A stretch of 64,000 nucleotides of DNA from a candidate division KSB1 bacterium (GCA_024655945.1 JANLFK010000005.1:317-64316), one strand, 5' to 3'; positions 50,866 to 60,619 are shown, numbered from the stretch's first letter. Program-made: numbers and translations. The notes: a model not told the origin generated them from the letters alone.

Positions 50866-51842
50866 AGCTGCCGTTGGCTTTTTGCCTCGCCATCCTGGTG
50901 GGGGTGACCCTCGTTTGCTCGTGCGCCCGCATGAACTCTCGCGCTGGACTGGCACCGCAGCCCCAGGAGGAGCGCGTGCGCCAGCTGGCGCTTCTCGAAC
51001 CTTCGCTGGTGAAAATTACCTGTTCAGCCTACTACCGCAACTACACGTACGCGCGCCCGGGAGTTGTGGACCTTCCGGTCGAGCAGAAGCTCACCAGCAG
51101 CTCGGTAGCGGGCAGTGGCCTGGTGCTGCTGCAAAACAGCCGCGAAATGCTCGTGCTCACCTGCAACCACGTGGTCGATTTCGCCGATACCATCCGCCAC
51201 TACTTTCTTGACGATGCCAAGCGCCCCACAAATCACTTGCGGCAACTGTCCATCAAATACCGACAGGACATCTTCGTGTTCCACCGCAGCGGCGAGTGGA
51301 CGGCCGGCGAACTGGTCGCCGCTGACCGAGAAAATGACATCGCCCTGCTCAAAACGTCTCGCGCTGGCCAGCAGATGGCAGAGAGCCCCTTGCCTTTCCG
51401 CTTCGGCGACGCCGGAGACCTGAAGCTTGGCCAGGAGGTCTACGTGCTCGGCTTCCCCAAGGGGTTCTTCGCGGTCACCAGGGGACTGGTGAGCCCCTCG
51501 CGAGGGCGCGGAAGGTTCATGCTGGACATCGCCTTCAACCGCGGCTACTCTGGCGGGGTAGTCGTGCATCCCAACGAGCGCGAGGGACGCATGGAATACG
51601 TGGGGATGGCCACCTCGGCTGCCTACGACTCGCACTACCTGCTGGCCCCGCCTGCGGATACTACACCACCCACTCCAGAGCCCGACATTCCTTACACGGG
51701 CGACATCTATGTGGAGGAGCTGAAGCTGATCAACTACGGCATCACTTTTGTGGTCAGCAGCAACACGGTGCGCAATTTCTTGCGGGCCAATCTTGACCTG
51801 TTGCAGCGCAATGGCTTCTCCGCCGCGACTCTTCTCAAGTGA
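50862..51842 (+). CDS. Trypsin-like serine protease lipoprotein (S1C/DegP-like domain)
   Basis: 326 residues. Lipoprotein signal (LVCSC near residue 20), then a trypsin-fold protease with His in CNHVVDF, Asp in DRENDIALL and Ser in NRGYSGGVVV. There is no PDZ domain. It is placed between lptF and lptG with a four-base overlap to lptF, so it is made together with the LPS transporter. It may act as quality control on Lpt or outer-membrane proteins; that is inference. Residues 250-290 contain a Pro-rich loop. Confidence 0.82.
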   Translation: MKLPLAFCLAILVGVTLVCSCARMNSRAGLAPQPQEERVRQLALLEPSLVKITCSAYYRNYTYARPGVVDLPVEQKLTSSSVAGSGLVLLQNSREMLVLTCNHVVDFADTIRHYFLDDAKRPTNHLRQLSIKYRQDIFVFHRSGEWTAGELVAADRENDIALLKTSRAGQQMAESPLPFRFGDAGDLKLGQEVYVLGFPKGFFAVTRGLVSPSRGRGRFMLDIAFNRGYSGGVVVHPNEREGRMEYVGMATSAAYDSHYLLAPPADTTPPTPEPDIPYTGDIYVEELKLINYGITFVVSSNTVRNFLRANLDLLQRNGFSAATLLK

Positions 51843-51875
51843 GGTGAGCCGGAGCCACCGAAGAGGTTGACACCC

Positions 51876-52952
51876 ATGCGCATCCTTGACCGCTACATTG
51901 CCCGCCGTTTCCTGAGCAACCTCACCTTTGCCCTGGTGGCATTCGCCCTCATCTTCATCGTGGTCGACATGGTGGAGAACCTCGACGCCTTTCTCGATCG
52001 CCACGTGTCGTGGACCATCGTGGCCAAGTACTATCTGTTCTACCTGCCCCACATCGTGGTCATGAGTTTGCCGGTGGCTGTGCTGCTTGCCAGCTTGTTC
52101 TGCATGGGAACGTTGGCTAAGCACAACGAGCTGGTGGCGATGAAGGCTACCGGCACATCGCTCTATCGCATTCTCTCGCCGATGATCATCCTGGGAGTGC
52201 TGGTCAGTGTGGCCGACATTTTCGTGGGCGAGGTGGTCTCGCCAGCGGCCAACCGCCGCAAGCGGGAGATCAAGCTGGACTACATCGAGAAGCACGACTT
52301 TAACATTCGGCGCCGCATGACTAACCTCATCGTGCGCGATCGTGCCGACCGACGTGTGCTCATCCGCTACTACGACTCCAAGCAGCAGACAGCCTACCGG
52401 GTCAGCATCCAGGAGTACGAGGGCTCCAGGATGAGGCGGCGCCTGGATGCACCCGTCATGCGCTGGACCGGAAGCAACTGGCGCATGGAAAATGGCTACG
52501 AGCGGCTCTTCTCCGACGGGCAAGAGCAGGCAGCAGCCTTTGCCGGCCTTGATGTTCCGGACCTCGGCGTCACGCATCGGGAGTTGGCGCGGGTGCAATT
52601 GGAGCCAGAAGAGATGTCCTATGGCGAGCTGCGCGAGTTCATCGAGGAGGTGCGCCGCAATGGGGGCAAATCACACCGTTGGCTGGTGGACCTCTACCTG
52701 AAGATTTCCTTCCCGTTCAGCAACCTCATCATTCTCCTCATCGGGGCCTCGCTTGCCTCCAGCAAGCGCCGCAGCGGCGTGGCGGTGAGCTTCGGCTTCA
52801 GTTTGGTGATCTGCTTCCTCTACTTTGGCCTGCTCAAGACCGGACAATCCTTGGGCCACACTGGCACCTTGCCCCCGCTCTTGGCCGCATGGCTGGGGAA
52901 CATAGTGTTCCTTGCCGTGGGCATCGTCTTGGTTGCCCGCACACGGACTTAA
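51876..52952 (+). CDS. lptG: LPS export permease LptG (YjgP/YjgQ family)
   Basis: 358 residues, normal length. N-terminal helices (RILDRYIARRFLSNLTFALVA; VVMSLPVAVLLASLFCMG), periplasmic jellyroll and C-terminal helices (YLKISFPFSNLIILLIGASLAS). It pairs with LptF in the LptB2FG transporter. ATG 51876 is preferred over the TTG nine bases upstream. lptB is not in this window. Confidence 0.9.
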   Translation: MRILDRYIARRFLSNLTFALVAFALIFIVVDMVENLDAFLDRHVSWTIVAKYYLFYLPHIVVMSLPVAVLLASLFCMGTLAKHNELVAMKATGTSLYRILSPMIILGVLVSVADIFVGEVVSPAANRRKREIKLDYIEKHDFNIRRRMTNLIVRDRADRRVLIRYYDSKQQTAYRVSIQEYEGSRMRRRLDAPVMRWTGSNWRMENGYERLFSDGQEQAAAFAGLDVPDLGVTHRELARVQLEPEEMSYGELREFIEEVRRNGGKSHRWLVDLYLKISFPFSNLIILLIGASLASSKRRSGVAVSFGFSLVICFLYFGLLKTGQSLGHTGTLPPLLAAWLGNIVFLAVGIVLVARTRT

Positions 52953-53012
52953 CCGAGGAAATTCCGGGGGGATAGGCCTGGGGACTGCGCATGCCTGGTC
53001 AGGCTCGGCGCT

Positions 53013-54182
53013 TCAACTGGCGGATGCGCCCCCTGAGGCAACATCCAGCCGACGCAGCAGCGCCAAGGCGAAGCGCGAGGCCAGCTCCGACACGCGAAAG
53101 TCCACGTTCTCCTGCGTATCGGTGGGCCAGTGCCAGTGAGGCAAACCACCCGCAGCGTCGGTGGCGAGCAGAAGCAGCGTAGAATAGCCCTTCCGCGCTG
53201 GCACAATGGCATCGGTGCAGGCAAGTCGGTACACCCAGGGGGTGACTTCGCGAAATGCCCCCCGCGAGGCAACTTCACGCGCCATCTCCACCAGCGGCCC
53301 GCGGAAGCGGCACAAGTCGAGCATCCCTTCGCCCACGCAAAAGTGAAGCTGACCGCTGCCCAGAGAGTCGAAGACTAAGAAATGCGTCTGGGCCCTCGGT
53401 AACTCGGCAGCGTGGCGGCGCACGAAGTCGGCCATGCCCAGGGCCCCGGTCTCTTCGCTGCCGGTGGCCACAAACCATACCTGGCAGTTGCGGAGAGGCT
53501 CCTCTTTGAGCGCTGCTGCCACGTCCAACAGCACCGCTACGCCGCTGGCGTTGTCGGCTGCACCTTGCACCAACGGAGCGGCCAGCCCCGCATGCAGCAG
53601 GATAATGAGGTAGGCGAAAACGTACACCAACCCGGCCACGAGCAGCACCTCGAGCAACCATCCGCGCACTCCCAGCGCGCGCAGCAAGAGGGAGAACTCG
53701 ATGGCCACCAGCACTCCTGCGCCAAGCAGAAAGTTCGCTCGAAAGTTTCTCACCTGCTTGGGGTGCCACATCAGTCCGGAGCGAGCCGTGTCATAGTGGG
53801 CACTGACCACGACGCGACATTTCGCCTGCGTACTCCCCAGCTTGGCGACCACATTCTGAGAGGGCGCCCGGCTAAAAAGTCGGGCCAGCGGCTTAAAGCG
53901 AACTGAAAAGTGCCCCCAAAACAGAAGCAAGCCCAAAGTGCAGACCAACAGCCCGCCCAGGGGCCAATAATGGGCAGCCACCATGGCCACGGCAATGGCG
54001 CCAACAATCACGACGAGCTCCCACGTCATGCGCCTCTGGGAGCGGAACGACTCCAGCCATGGCGCCAGGCCCAACGCACGCATCGTGGCCAGGAGGTGCT
54101 CAGCAGCACGGCGCTCGTAGGCGCTGCAGCTACCCCGGTGAGCAAATGCACACAACTCGGCAACGAACCTGCGGATGCGCAT
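53013..54182 (-). CDS. Membrane-bound M28 family peptidase
   Basis: 389 residues. Two hydrophobic helices (~54-90) and two more (~150-205) interrupt a peptidase M28 domain: VVVSAHYDTARSG (His, Asp), GAADNASGVAVLL (Asp), TGSEETGALG (Glu pair), FDSLGSG (Asp) and GGLPHWHWPTDT (His). The membrane insert is a less common arrangement and may place the active site at the membrane. It begins 14 bases after the isochorismatase-like gene stop. Confidence 0.82.
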   Translation of the reverse strand: MRIRRFVAELCAFAHRGSCSAYERRAAEHLLATMRALGLAPWLESFRSQRRMTWELVVIVGAIAVAMVAAHYWPLGGLLVCTLGLLLFWGHFSVRFKPLARLFSRAPSQNVVAKLGSTQAKCRVVVSAHYDTARSGLMWHPKQVRNFRANFLLGAGVLVAIEFSLLLRALGVRGWLLEVLLVAGLVYVFAYLIILLHAGLAAPLVQGAADNASGVAVLLDVAAALKEEPLRNCQVWFVATGSEETGALGMADFVRRHAAELPRAQTHFLVFDSLGSGQLHFCVGEGMLDLCRFRGPLVEMAREVASRGAFREVTPWVYRLACTDAIVPARKGYSTLLLLATDAAGGLPHWHWPTDTQENVDFRVSELASRFALALLRRLDVASGGASAS

Positions 54183-54196
54183 AGGTCTATCCCACC

Positions 54197-54835
54197 TCAG
54201 CTCGACTCAGGTGTCGACGTGTGTACCGGGCCAGTCGCCTGGCGCAAGGCCCGCACAATCTCCTCGCAGGTGACAAGGTAGGCGAAGCCGTAGGCCAAGT
54301 TGCGCAGAGTGGCGTGATGATACGCAGCGTCTGCCGTGGCAGTGCCATCGACCAGAAAGAAGACCCGAAAGTCGCGCACAAAGGCGTCGCGGGCGGTCGT
54401 CTCGCAGCAGAGGTTACTCATCACTCCGCCGATGATGGGGTCCTTGACCCGCAAGGAGCGCAAAGCCCGGCCCAGGGACGTGCGAAAGAAGGCGCTGTAG
54501 CGGGTCTTGGCTACGACCAACTCCTCGGGAAGCGGCGCCACCTCGGGGAGGAATTGCCAGCCGGGGCTTCCTCTCATGATGAGCTCCCCCCACCACTGGC
54601 TGAGCATCCCCCCGTCGCGGGCAGGATCGGTGTGGCCATGCTGCGTGAACACCACCGGCACCGAGGTCGCGCGACATGCATCAATCACGCCGCGCAAGGG
54701 CGCAAGAATCGGCATGGCCACCGCACGAAACTCCTCCTGCATGTCGATCACCAGAAGCGCGGCATGCGCCGGCCGCGGAAGCGTGGGAGCGGCACCCGCC
54801 TCCGGCACAATGCTGAGGAGCTCCTGCCTGGTCAC
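54197..54835 (-). CDS. Isochorismatase family cysteine hydrolase
   Basis: 212 residues with the triad of the family: Asp in LLVIDMQEEF, Lys in VVAKTRYSAF and Cys in GVMSNLCCETTARDA, with the cis-peptide between V and M. Members hydrolyse amides such as nicotinamide or N-carbamoyl compounds; the substrate is not clear. It overlaps the cold-shock protein gene by four bases. Confidence 0.87.
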   Translation of the reverse strand: MTRQELLSIVPEAGAAPTLPRPAHAALLVIDMQEEFRAVAMPILAPLRGVIDACRATSVPVVFTQHGHTDPARDGGMLSQWWGELIMRGSPGWQFLPEVAPLPEELVVAKTRYSAFFRTSLGRALRSLRVKDPIIGGVMSNLCCETTARDAFVRDFRVFFLVDGTATADAAYHHATLRNLAYGFAYLVTCEEIVRALRQATGPVHTSTPESS

Positions 54836-55053
54836 TCTTCCCGTCCCTTGCCGATGACCCGGACATTGATGGCGCGATCGCCCTTCGCCTCGCGCCGCAC
54901 ATCGAATGCCACGCGCTGCCCTTCCTCCAGCCCACCGGAGCGCACGCGCGGGTCCAGGTCATTGACGTGCACAAACAGGTCCTCATCGTCATCGGACAGG
55001 ATGAAGCCAAAGCCCCGCACTGGGTCCCACTTTTTCACCGTTCCGTATTTCAT
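54832..55053 (-). CDS. Cold-shock domain protein
   Basis: 73 residues, one cold-shock domain. RNP1 is RGFGFI and RNP2 DLFVHV, and the N-terminus MKYGTVKKWD is typical. It binds single-stranded RNA or DNA. A tail of Gly-Lys-Gly-Arg replaces the usual end. It is co-translated with the isochorismatase-like gene downstream. Confidence 0.92.
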   Translation of the reverse strand: MKYGTVKKWDPVRGFGFILSDDDEDLFVHVNDLDPRVRSGGLEEGQRVAFDVRREAKGDRAINVRVIGKGREE

Positions 55054-55090
55054 GGCCCTCCCTCCTGTACACAGCCGCAGTTGGCAAAGC

Positions 55091-55894
55091 TTACTTCAAC
55101 TGTTGGCCGACAACGCCGGCCACGAACCACTTCTGGAAAAGGAAAAAGAGCGTGATGGGCGGCAGCAACGCCACCATCCCCGCTGCGGTCAGTCCTCCCC
55201 AGTAGGTTCCCCAACTGCCGAGAAACGAAAGAATCCCCTGCGGCAACACGCGCAGGTGTTGCGACGAAGTCAAGGCGAACGAGTACAGGTAGTTGTTCCA
55301 CGAGTTGATAAACACGAACACGGCCACAGCCACCATGCCGGGCGCGGCCATGGGAACGGCCACGCGGAAGAGCACTCCTAAGCGCGAGCAGCCGTCAAGC
55401 ATCGCCGCCTCCTCCGTCTCCACCGGAGTCGCCGCGATGAAGTTGCGCAGCATCCACACCGTGAACGGCAGGTTAAAGACCACATTGGCAATGATGACCG
55501 CCCAAAGGGTGTTGTACAGTCCAAGTTTGTTGAAATAGGCACTGAGCGGCACCAACACTGCCACGGGCGGCAGCAAGGGTAGCACCATGAGCACTACCCC
55601 AAGGCTCTGTCCCCGAAAGCGGAAGCGGGCCAGGGCATAACCGCCCAGGAGCGAGGTAATCAAAGTGATGGCAATCGCTCCCACCGAGACCACCAGGCTA
55701 TTGCGCAAGTAGAGCAGGAAAGCCGGGCGGCCGAGCAACATCCGGTAATGCTCGAGCGTCCAGGTGCGCGGCAGGAGACGGTACTCGAACTGCCCCACAA
55801 AGGAGGTGCGCAGTCCCCACAAGAAGGGGAAAAGCGTCACCGCCAGCACGATGACTGCGCCACACCAAAACAGAAGGTCGCGCCGCGCTCTCAT
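55091..55894 (-). CDS. ABC sugar transporter permease, MalG/UgpE-type
   Basis: 267 residues, six transmembrane helices. The EAA loop reads EEAAMLDGCSRLGVLFRVAVP. It is the second permease of a carbohydrate importer. ATG 55894 overlaps the first permease stop by four bases. Confidence 0.9.
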   Translation of the reverse strand: MRARRDLLFWCGAVIVLAVTLFPFLWGLRTSFVGQFEYRLLPRTWTLEHYRMLLGRPAFLLYLRNSLVVSVGAIAITLITSLLGGYALARFRFRGQSLGVVLMVLPLLPPVAVLVPLSAYFNKLGLYNTLWAVIIANVVFNLPFTVWMLRNFIAATPVETEEAAMLDGCSRLGVLFRVAVPMAAPGMVAVAVFVFINSWNNYLYSFALTSSQHLRVLPQGILSFLGSWGTYWGGLTAAGMVALLPPITLFFLFQKWFVAGVVGQQLK

Positions 55895-56814
55895 TGTGGC
55901 TCCCGCAGTCCTCCGGTCAAACGCAGATAGGCGAGCATGAACAGGACCCCGACGATGACCAAAACAATCCCGATGGTCGCCCCGCCGTTCAGGTCGAAGT
56001 TGATGAAGGACATCTTGAAAAGACGGACCGCCGCCACCTCCGTGCTGTAGCCCGGCCCACCCTCGGTCATGGCGTAGACGGTCTCTGCGTCCTGGAGGGT
56101 CCACATGGTGATCACCACGAGCACCACGCCGAGATGCACCTTGGTCAGCGGCAGAGTCAAGTAGCGGAATTGCGTCCACCTGCTGCCGCCGTCCACTCTT
56201 GCCGCCTCGTACACCTCCGGCGGGATACTGGCGATGCCGGCGGCCAGAAAGAGCATCATGAACGGGAACGAGCGCCAGAAGCTGTGCAGGATGATGGTCC
56301 CCATGGCTAAGGTTGGCTCCGTGAGAATCACGTGCTGCTGGCCGGTGACCTTCTCGACCACCCAACTGAGTGGCCCAAAGGTGGGATCCACCAAGGAGCG
56401 GAAGAGCAGGGCGCTCACCACCGGCGCCACAATCCAGGGCAAGAGGTAGATGCCGCGCAGGGCGCGCGCTGCTCTGAACGGTTTGGTAATCAAGAGCGCC
56501 GCCGCATAAGAAAAGGGAAGCGACAACGAGAGGTTCCCAAGCACGTAGAGCAAGGAAAGGGTGAGGTTGGTGCGACAACGCGTCTCGCTCAGGAGCAGCC
56601 GATAGTTCGCGCCGCCGACAAAGCTCGTCGTCCCATTGAGCGCCGTCTTGAATAGGCTCAAGACTGCCCCAGAAAAGACGGGGGAGATCATGAAAAACAG
56701 AAGCAGGAGCACGCTCGGCGCCAGGAGGGCATACGGTAGCCACTCCCTCCGCCGCGGCTCCCGACGCCCTGGGCGCGACTTGTCACTCACCGGCGTATCG
56801 GGCATTGTACTCAT
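55891..56814 (-). CDS. ABC sugar transporter permease, MalF/UgpA-type
   Basis: 307 residues, six or seven helices with N-terminal basic segment. The EAA loop is PPEVYEAARVDGGSRWTQF. It overlaps the end of the binding-protein gene by about 30 bases if the first ATG is used; ATG 56805 (MPDTPVSDK) is an alternative. No ATPase gene follows, so it probably shares an MsmK/UgpC-type ATPase encoded elsewhere. Confidence 0.9.
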   Translation of the reverse strand: MSTMPDTPVSDKSRPGRREPRRREWLPYALLAPSVLLLLFFMISPVFSGAVLSLFKTALNGTTSFVGGANYRLLLSETRCRTNLTLSLLYVLGNLSLSLPFSYAAALLITKPFRAARALRGIYLLPWIVAPVVSALLFRSLVDPTFGPLSWVVEKVTGQQHVILTEPTLAMGTIILHSFWRSFPFMMLFLAAGIASIPPEVYEAARVDGGSRWTQFRYLTLPLTKVHLGVVLVVITMWTLQDAETVYAMTEGGPGYSTEVAAVRLFKMSFINFDLNGGATIGIVLVIVGVLFMLAYLRLTGGLREPQ

Positions 56815-58099
56815 TCTGGAAACGCTGTAGCGTCTGTTGCACTGGGGCCTTCTTCACCAAAACCTCTTGCAACGCAGCAGCAACGGTGTTCGCCAGCTCG
56901 TCGTAGTAGGCCGTGTACGGCATCGATTCCCCATGCACCGCCGCGCGGAACCACACCTGGTAGAACGGCGTCTGGAACTCCGGTCGCTGCCAGGCCGAGA
57001 GGCGCGTGGGCAGGCCCGCATCGGGGAACGAGAGCAAGGTTTCTGGTCGGAGCAACGTTTCGATCAAAGCCACACCCAACGCGGGTTCCTTGCACAGCGC
57101 GTGCAGGGACACAGTCCACGCGTTGGTAAACATGGCCCTGGTGCGCGTGGGTGTCTCAAACACGCCAGCGACCGGCGTCTTTACCTCAGCCGTTGGTGGA
57201 AAGGTGCCGACAATCCACCCCTTCTCCTCCAAGACTTGAATCCAGTAGCTGCCCCATCCCCAGGCCATGGCAAACTTGCCGTCAAAGAAGCCTTTGAGAA
57301 TGACGTCGTCGTACGTGCCGCTGGTGACAAAAGTCGGGGTGACCTTGTAGCGGTGCACCAAGTCGAACAAGAACTGGGCTGCACGCACGCCGGCGCTATC
57401 GGCAAAGACGGCCTTCTTGGTCTGCTCATCCCAAAGGGTGCCGCCGAAATGCCAGACCAGGGGGGCGAAATAGATTTCGATGGTGGCCCTGGACGGACCC
57501 ACGTACATGCCCAAACCCCATTGGTCGATCCTGCCGTCCCCATCGGTATCCCTGGTCAGGCGGCGCGCGTACTCAACCAATTCGTCCAAGTTCTCCGGCG
57601 GCCTGTCGGGGTCCAGCCCCGCCTGCTGGAACAGGTCACGGCGGTAGGCCACCACGCGCGTGTGCGCACCCAGCGACACCGCACTGCGCTTGCCATCCCG
57701 CTCACCCACATTCCACACCGGATTCCAGGCAAAGTCGGCGATCTCCTCCGCTGACCAGTGCAAGTAGGGAGAAAGGTCAAGCAGGTCGCCCACTGCCGCG
57801 TGTTTGGCCAGAAGCTGGGGCGAGCTCCACACCACGTCGTGGGGGATCCTTGCGCGAAAGTCGGCCATGCACTTGCTGTCGATCTGATCCCACTTCATCT
57901 GCTCGTGTTCGACCTTCACCCCCGGATGGTCCCGCTCAAAGTCGGCGATGGCTTTGCTGAGCCACTCCCAGTTGGCCTTGGCCGAACCTCCCCCTACCGG
58001 GTCGTAGATGTGGGCAAGTTTTACGACTCTCTGTGGCGACGACTTGTGGCAACTGAGCCCAAGCGCGATGCACAAGAGTATGGCGTTCAGGCGTCGCAT
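56783..58099 (-). CDS. Sugar ABC transporter substrate-binding lipoprotein
   Basis: 438 residues with a lipobox (ALGLSC, Cys 17) and the fold of family 1 solute-binding proteins: FERDHPGVKVEHEQMKWDQ, WGLGMYVGPSRATIEI, GKFAMAWGWGSYW, FTNAWTVSLHA. The protein captures a carbohydrate and delivers it to the two permeases downstream. First gene of the transporter set. Confidence 0.92.
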   Translation of the reverse strand: MRRLNAILLCIALGLSCHKSSPQRVVKLAHIYDPVGGGSAKANWEWLSKAIADFERDHPGVKVEHEQMKWDQIDSKCMADFRARIPHDVVWSSPQLLAKHAAVGDLLDLSPYLHWSAEEIADFAWNPVWNVGERDGKRSAVSLGAHTRVVAYRRDLFQQAGLDPDRPPENLDELVEYARRLTRDTDGDGRIDQWGLGMYVGPSRATIEIYFAPLVWHFGGTLWDEQTKKAVFADSAGVRAAQFLFDLVHRYKVTPTFVTSGTYDDVILKGFFDGKFAMAWGWGSYWIQVLEEKGWIVGTFPPTAEVKTPVAGVFETPTRTRAMFTNAWTVSLHALCKEPALGVALIETLLRPETLLSFPDAGLPTRLSAWQRPEFQTPFYQVWFRAAVHGESMPYTAYYDELANTVAAALQEVLVKKAPVQQTLQRFQNEYNARYAGE

Positions 58100-58166
58100 G
58101 GGCGCTCTTGGCGATGGACAGCTCTGTGTTCAGCCGGGAGCACGGCGTGCTTGCCGAGCCGACACC

Positions 58167-58823
58167 TTAGAGCAGCGCCTTGAGGGCCGGAACCCAGGCG
58201 CTCTGCGGATACTTCTGGATAAAGTACTCCGGCGGTTTGGGGAAGGTCCACACTTGACCCGTGGGGCTCTTCAGTTCCCGCACCTCCGAGGCCGCCTCAT
58301 GTTCCACGTGCCGGGTGCGGTCAGTGGCCCGGTCGATGATGAAGCGGTTGGTGAGCATGTTCACCACGCGCCCCTTCGGCTCAAAGGCAAAGTAGTCGCC
58401 GTCGAACAGGATGATGGTCTTGGACGAAGGTTGCAGCATGTACGTGCTGCCGGAGAAGCGCAACGGGTTGCTGATCGTCAGCAGGTCGCCGGTGGAAAGG
58501 GTGAACCTTATTCCTTTGAGGGCATACTGTCCGGGCGGTACATTGGCCAAGGCGAAGTAGCCGTTCTCGTCGGTCTGCGTCCAGTAGCCCTTGATCTGCT
58601 CCTTGCCATTCTGGGTCACCTTGCCCATGATTGCCACTTCGATGCTTGGACGGTAGATCTCGAAGCGCTCGTTGTAATAGTTGTTCACCACGAAGGCAGC
58701 ACCAACCACCAGCACCGAGTTCTCCGAGGTCGGCTCAACCAGGCCCTGGTAGGTGGTCGCACAGGACAGCACGATGGCGCCACCCATGACCAACCCCATC
58801 AGCAGCGGAGTGCGGACGCGCAT
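58167..58823 (-). CDS. Lipoprotein with carboxypeptidase-regulatory-like segment, unknown function
   Basis: 218 residues. Signal peptide with a lipobox (IVLSC near residue 22), then a beta-sandwich with GYFALANVPPGQYALKGI, the carboxypeptidase-regulatory pattern. AGAGGAGG precedes the ATG at 58823. It lies between malic enzyme and the sugar transporter set. Function is unknown. Confidence 0.72.
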   Translation of the reverse strand: MRVRTPLLMGLVMGGAIVLSCATTYQGLVEPTSENSVLVVGAAFVVNNYYNERFEIYRPSIEVAIMGKVTQNGKEQIKGYWTQTDENGYFALANVPPGQYALKGIRFTLSTGDLLTISNPLRFSGSTYMLQPSSKTIILFDGDYFAFEPKGRVVNMLTNRFIIDRATDRTRHVEHEAASEVRELKSPTGQVWTFPKPPEYFIQKYPQSAWVPALKALL

Positions 58824-58888
58824 TGTCACCTCCTCTTGGCTTATTTCGTTAGCCCCAAGTCCGTGGCTCCCGGAGGCAGACCTCTTTC

Positions 58889-60619
58889 TCAGTAGACCAC
58901 GGGCTCAGGCCGCACGTAGCGGTAAGGCAAATACTTCGGCTCCCACATGGCGTTGGTGATGACCCGCAGCAGCCCTTCGTCGTCCAGGCGCATGCCTAGC
59001 CCGGAGTCACGCGCCACCTTAGCCACCGCCAGGGCCACTAAGGCAGATACCCGCCTGATGTCGGAAATCCGGGGCAGGGTTTGTCCGTTGGCCAGCTCTT
59101 CCGGGGTGAGCATGTCGGCCAAGGCGCGCGAGGCGGCCATGAACATCTGGTCCGTCACCTTCGGCGTCCCAGAGACCAGGGCCCCCAGTCCCATCCCTGG
59201 GAACACATACAGATTGTTGCACTGGGAAACCACGCGCCTCTTCCCATCCACTTGAAGCGGCGGGAAGGGGCTTCCAGTGGCGCACAGGCATCTACCGCCG
59301 GTCACTTCGAAGGCAACCTGAGGGGTACATTCCGACTTTGATGTGGGATTAGAAAGGGGCATAATCACCGGCAGCGGAGAGTTTTCCGCCATCTGCCGCA
59401 GCACAGCCTCGTCGAATGCGCCGCCCTGGCCGGTGACGCCGATCAGCACCGTTGCCTTCGCGTTGCGCACCGTGTCCAACAGGCCGATGTGGTTGGGGTC
59501 GCTCAATTGCCAATCGGCAATGGCCGCCCGAGGCTTCAGCCAGGGGCGTTGTTCTTCTGATACCTGCATTCCTTCCACCAGCAGGCCGTCCTTGTCCAGG
59601 CCGAAGATCAGGGCCTTGGCCTCGGCATCGCTCAGCCCCTCCTCCATCAGGCCGGTGTGAATCTGGCGAGCAATGCCGATCCCCGCCTGCCCCTGGCCGA
59701 GGATGACGAACCGCTGGTCGCGCAGCCTTTCGCCCTTGATCCGCATGGCCGCCAGCAGGGCTGCCACCGTCACCGCGCCCGTGCCCTGGATGTCGTCATC
59801 GAAGGAGCAGATCCGCTCGCGGTAGCGTTCGAGGAGCCGGAAGGCGTTGTGCTTGCCAAAGTCCTCCCACTGCAGCAACGCGTTGGGAAAGGTGCGGCGC
59901 ACCCCCATCACGAATTGCTCGATCACATGGTCGTACTTGTCGCCGGTCAAGCGGCGTTGCTTGAGGCCAATGTACAGCGGATCGCGCAGTGCATCTTCGT
60001 TGTTAGTGCCCACGTCGATGAGCACCGGCAAGCAGAAGGCGGGGTGCAGGCCTGCGGCTGCCACGTACAAGCTACTCTTGCCGATGGGGATACCCATCCC
60101 TCCTGCGCCCTGGTCACCAAGGCCCAGGATGCGCTCGCCGTCGGTGACGACGATGAGCGACACGTTCGAGAAAGGGACATTGGCCAGCACCTTGTCGATC
60201 TTGTGCACGTTGTTCGCCGACACGTACAGTCCCCGTGGCCGGCGAAAGATGTGGCTGAACACCAGGCAGGCTTCGCCCACGGTGGGAGTGTAGACGATGG
60301 GGAGCATCTCCTCCAAGTGGTCCAGGAGCAGGCGGTAGAACAAGGTCTCGTTGCGATCCTGCAGAGAAATGAGGTAGATGTACTTCTCGAGGTTGTTCGG
60401 TTTGGCACAAAAGCTCTCGTACGCCCTGGTGCACTGCAGTTCCAAGGTTGCAACTAACTCCGGGAAGAGCCCTACCAGATCGAGCGCCTCACGCTCCTCC
60501 TGGGTAAAGGCCGTGCCTTTGTTGTACATGGGGTGCTCCACGAGGCGGTGCCCCTTGAACGGTACCTCGATGTACTCCTCTCCGGTGAAGGGGTCTCGCT
60601 GTTTCACATACTTGAGCAT
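58889..60619 (-). CDS. maeA: NAD-dependent malic enzyme
   Basis: 576 residues, full length, matching the SfcA/MaeA branch. IVYTPTVGEAC, the tyrosine and lysine catalytic region (RGLYVSANN; GLKQRRLT), VVTDGERILGLGDQGAGGMGIPIGK, the metal site CSFDDDIQGTGAVTV and the NAD loop LGQGQAGIG. It converts malate to pyruvate and CO2 with NAD. Own promoter at 60686-60713. Confidence 0.96.
   Translation of the reverse strand: MLKYVKQRDPFTGEEYIEVPFKGHRLVEHPMYNKGTAFTQEEREALDLVGLFPELVATLELQCTRAYESFCAKPNNLEKYIYLISLQDRNETLFYRLLLDHLEEMLPIVYTPTVGEACLVFSHIFRRPRGLYVSANNVHKIDKVLANVPFSNVSLIVVTDGERILGLGDQGAGGMGIPIGKSSLYVAAAGLHPAFCLPVLIDVGTNNEDALRDPLYIGLKQRRLTGDKYDHVIEQFVMGVRRTFPNALLQWEDFGKHNAFRLLERYRERICSFDDDIQGTGAVTVAALLAAMRIKGERLRDQRFVILGQGQAGIGIARQIHTGLMEEGLSDAEAKALIFGLDKDGLLVEGMQVSEEQRPWLKPRAAIADWQLSDPNHIGLLDTVRNAKATVLIGVTGQGGAFDEAVLRQMAENSPLPVIMPLSNPTSKSECTPQVAFEVTGGRCLCATGSPFPPLQVDGKRRVVSQCNNLYVFPGMGLGALVSGTPKVTDQMFMAASRALADMLTPEELANGQTLPRISDIRRVSALVALAVAKVARDSGLGMRLDDEGLLRVITNAMWEPKYLPYRYVRPEPVVY

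Noticed and set aside
55895-56743. N-terminal extension of the MalG-type permease
   Set aside because: This stretch is out-of-frame reading of the MalF-type gene; the permease starts at 55894 with an ATGA overlap.
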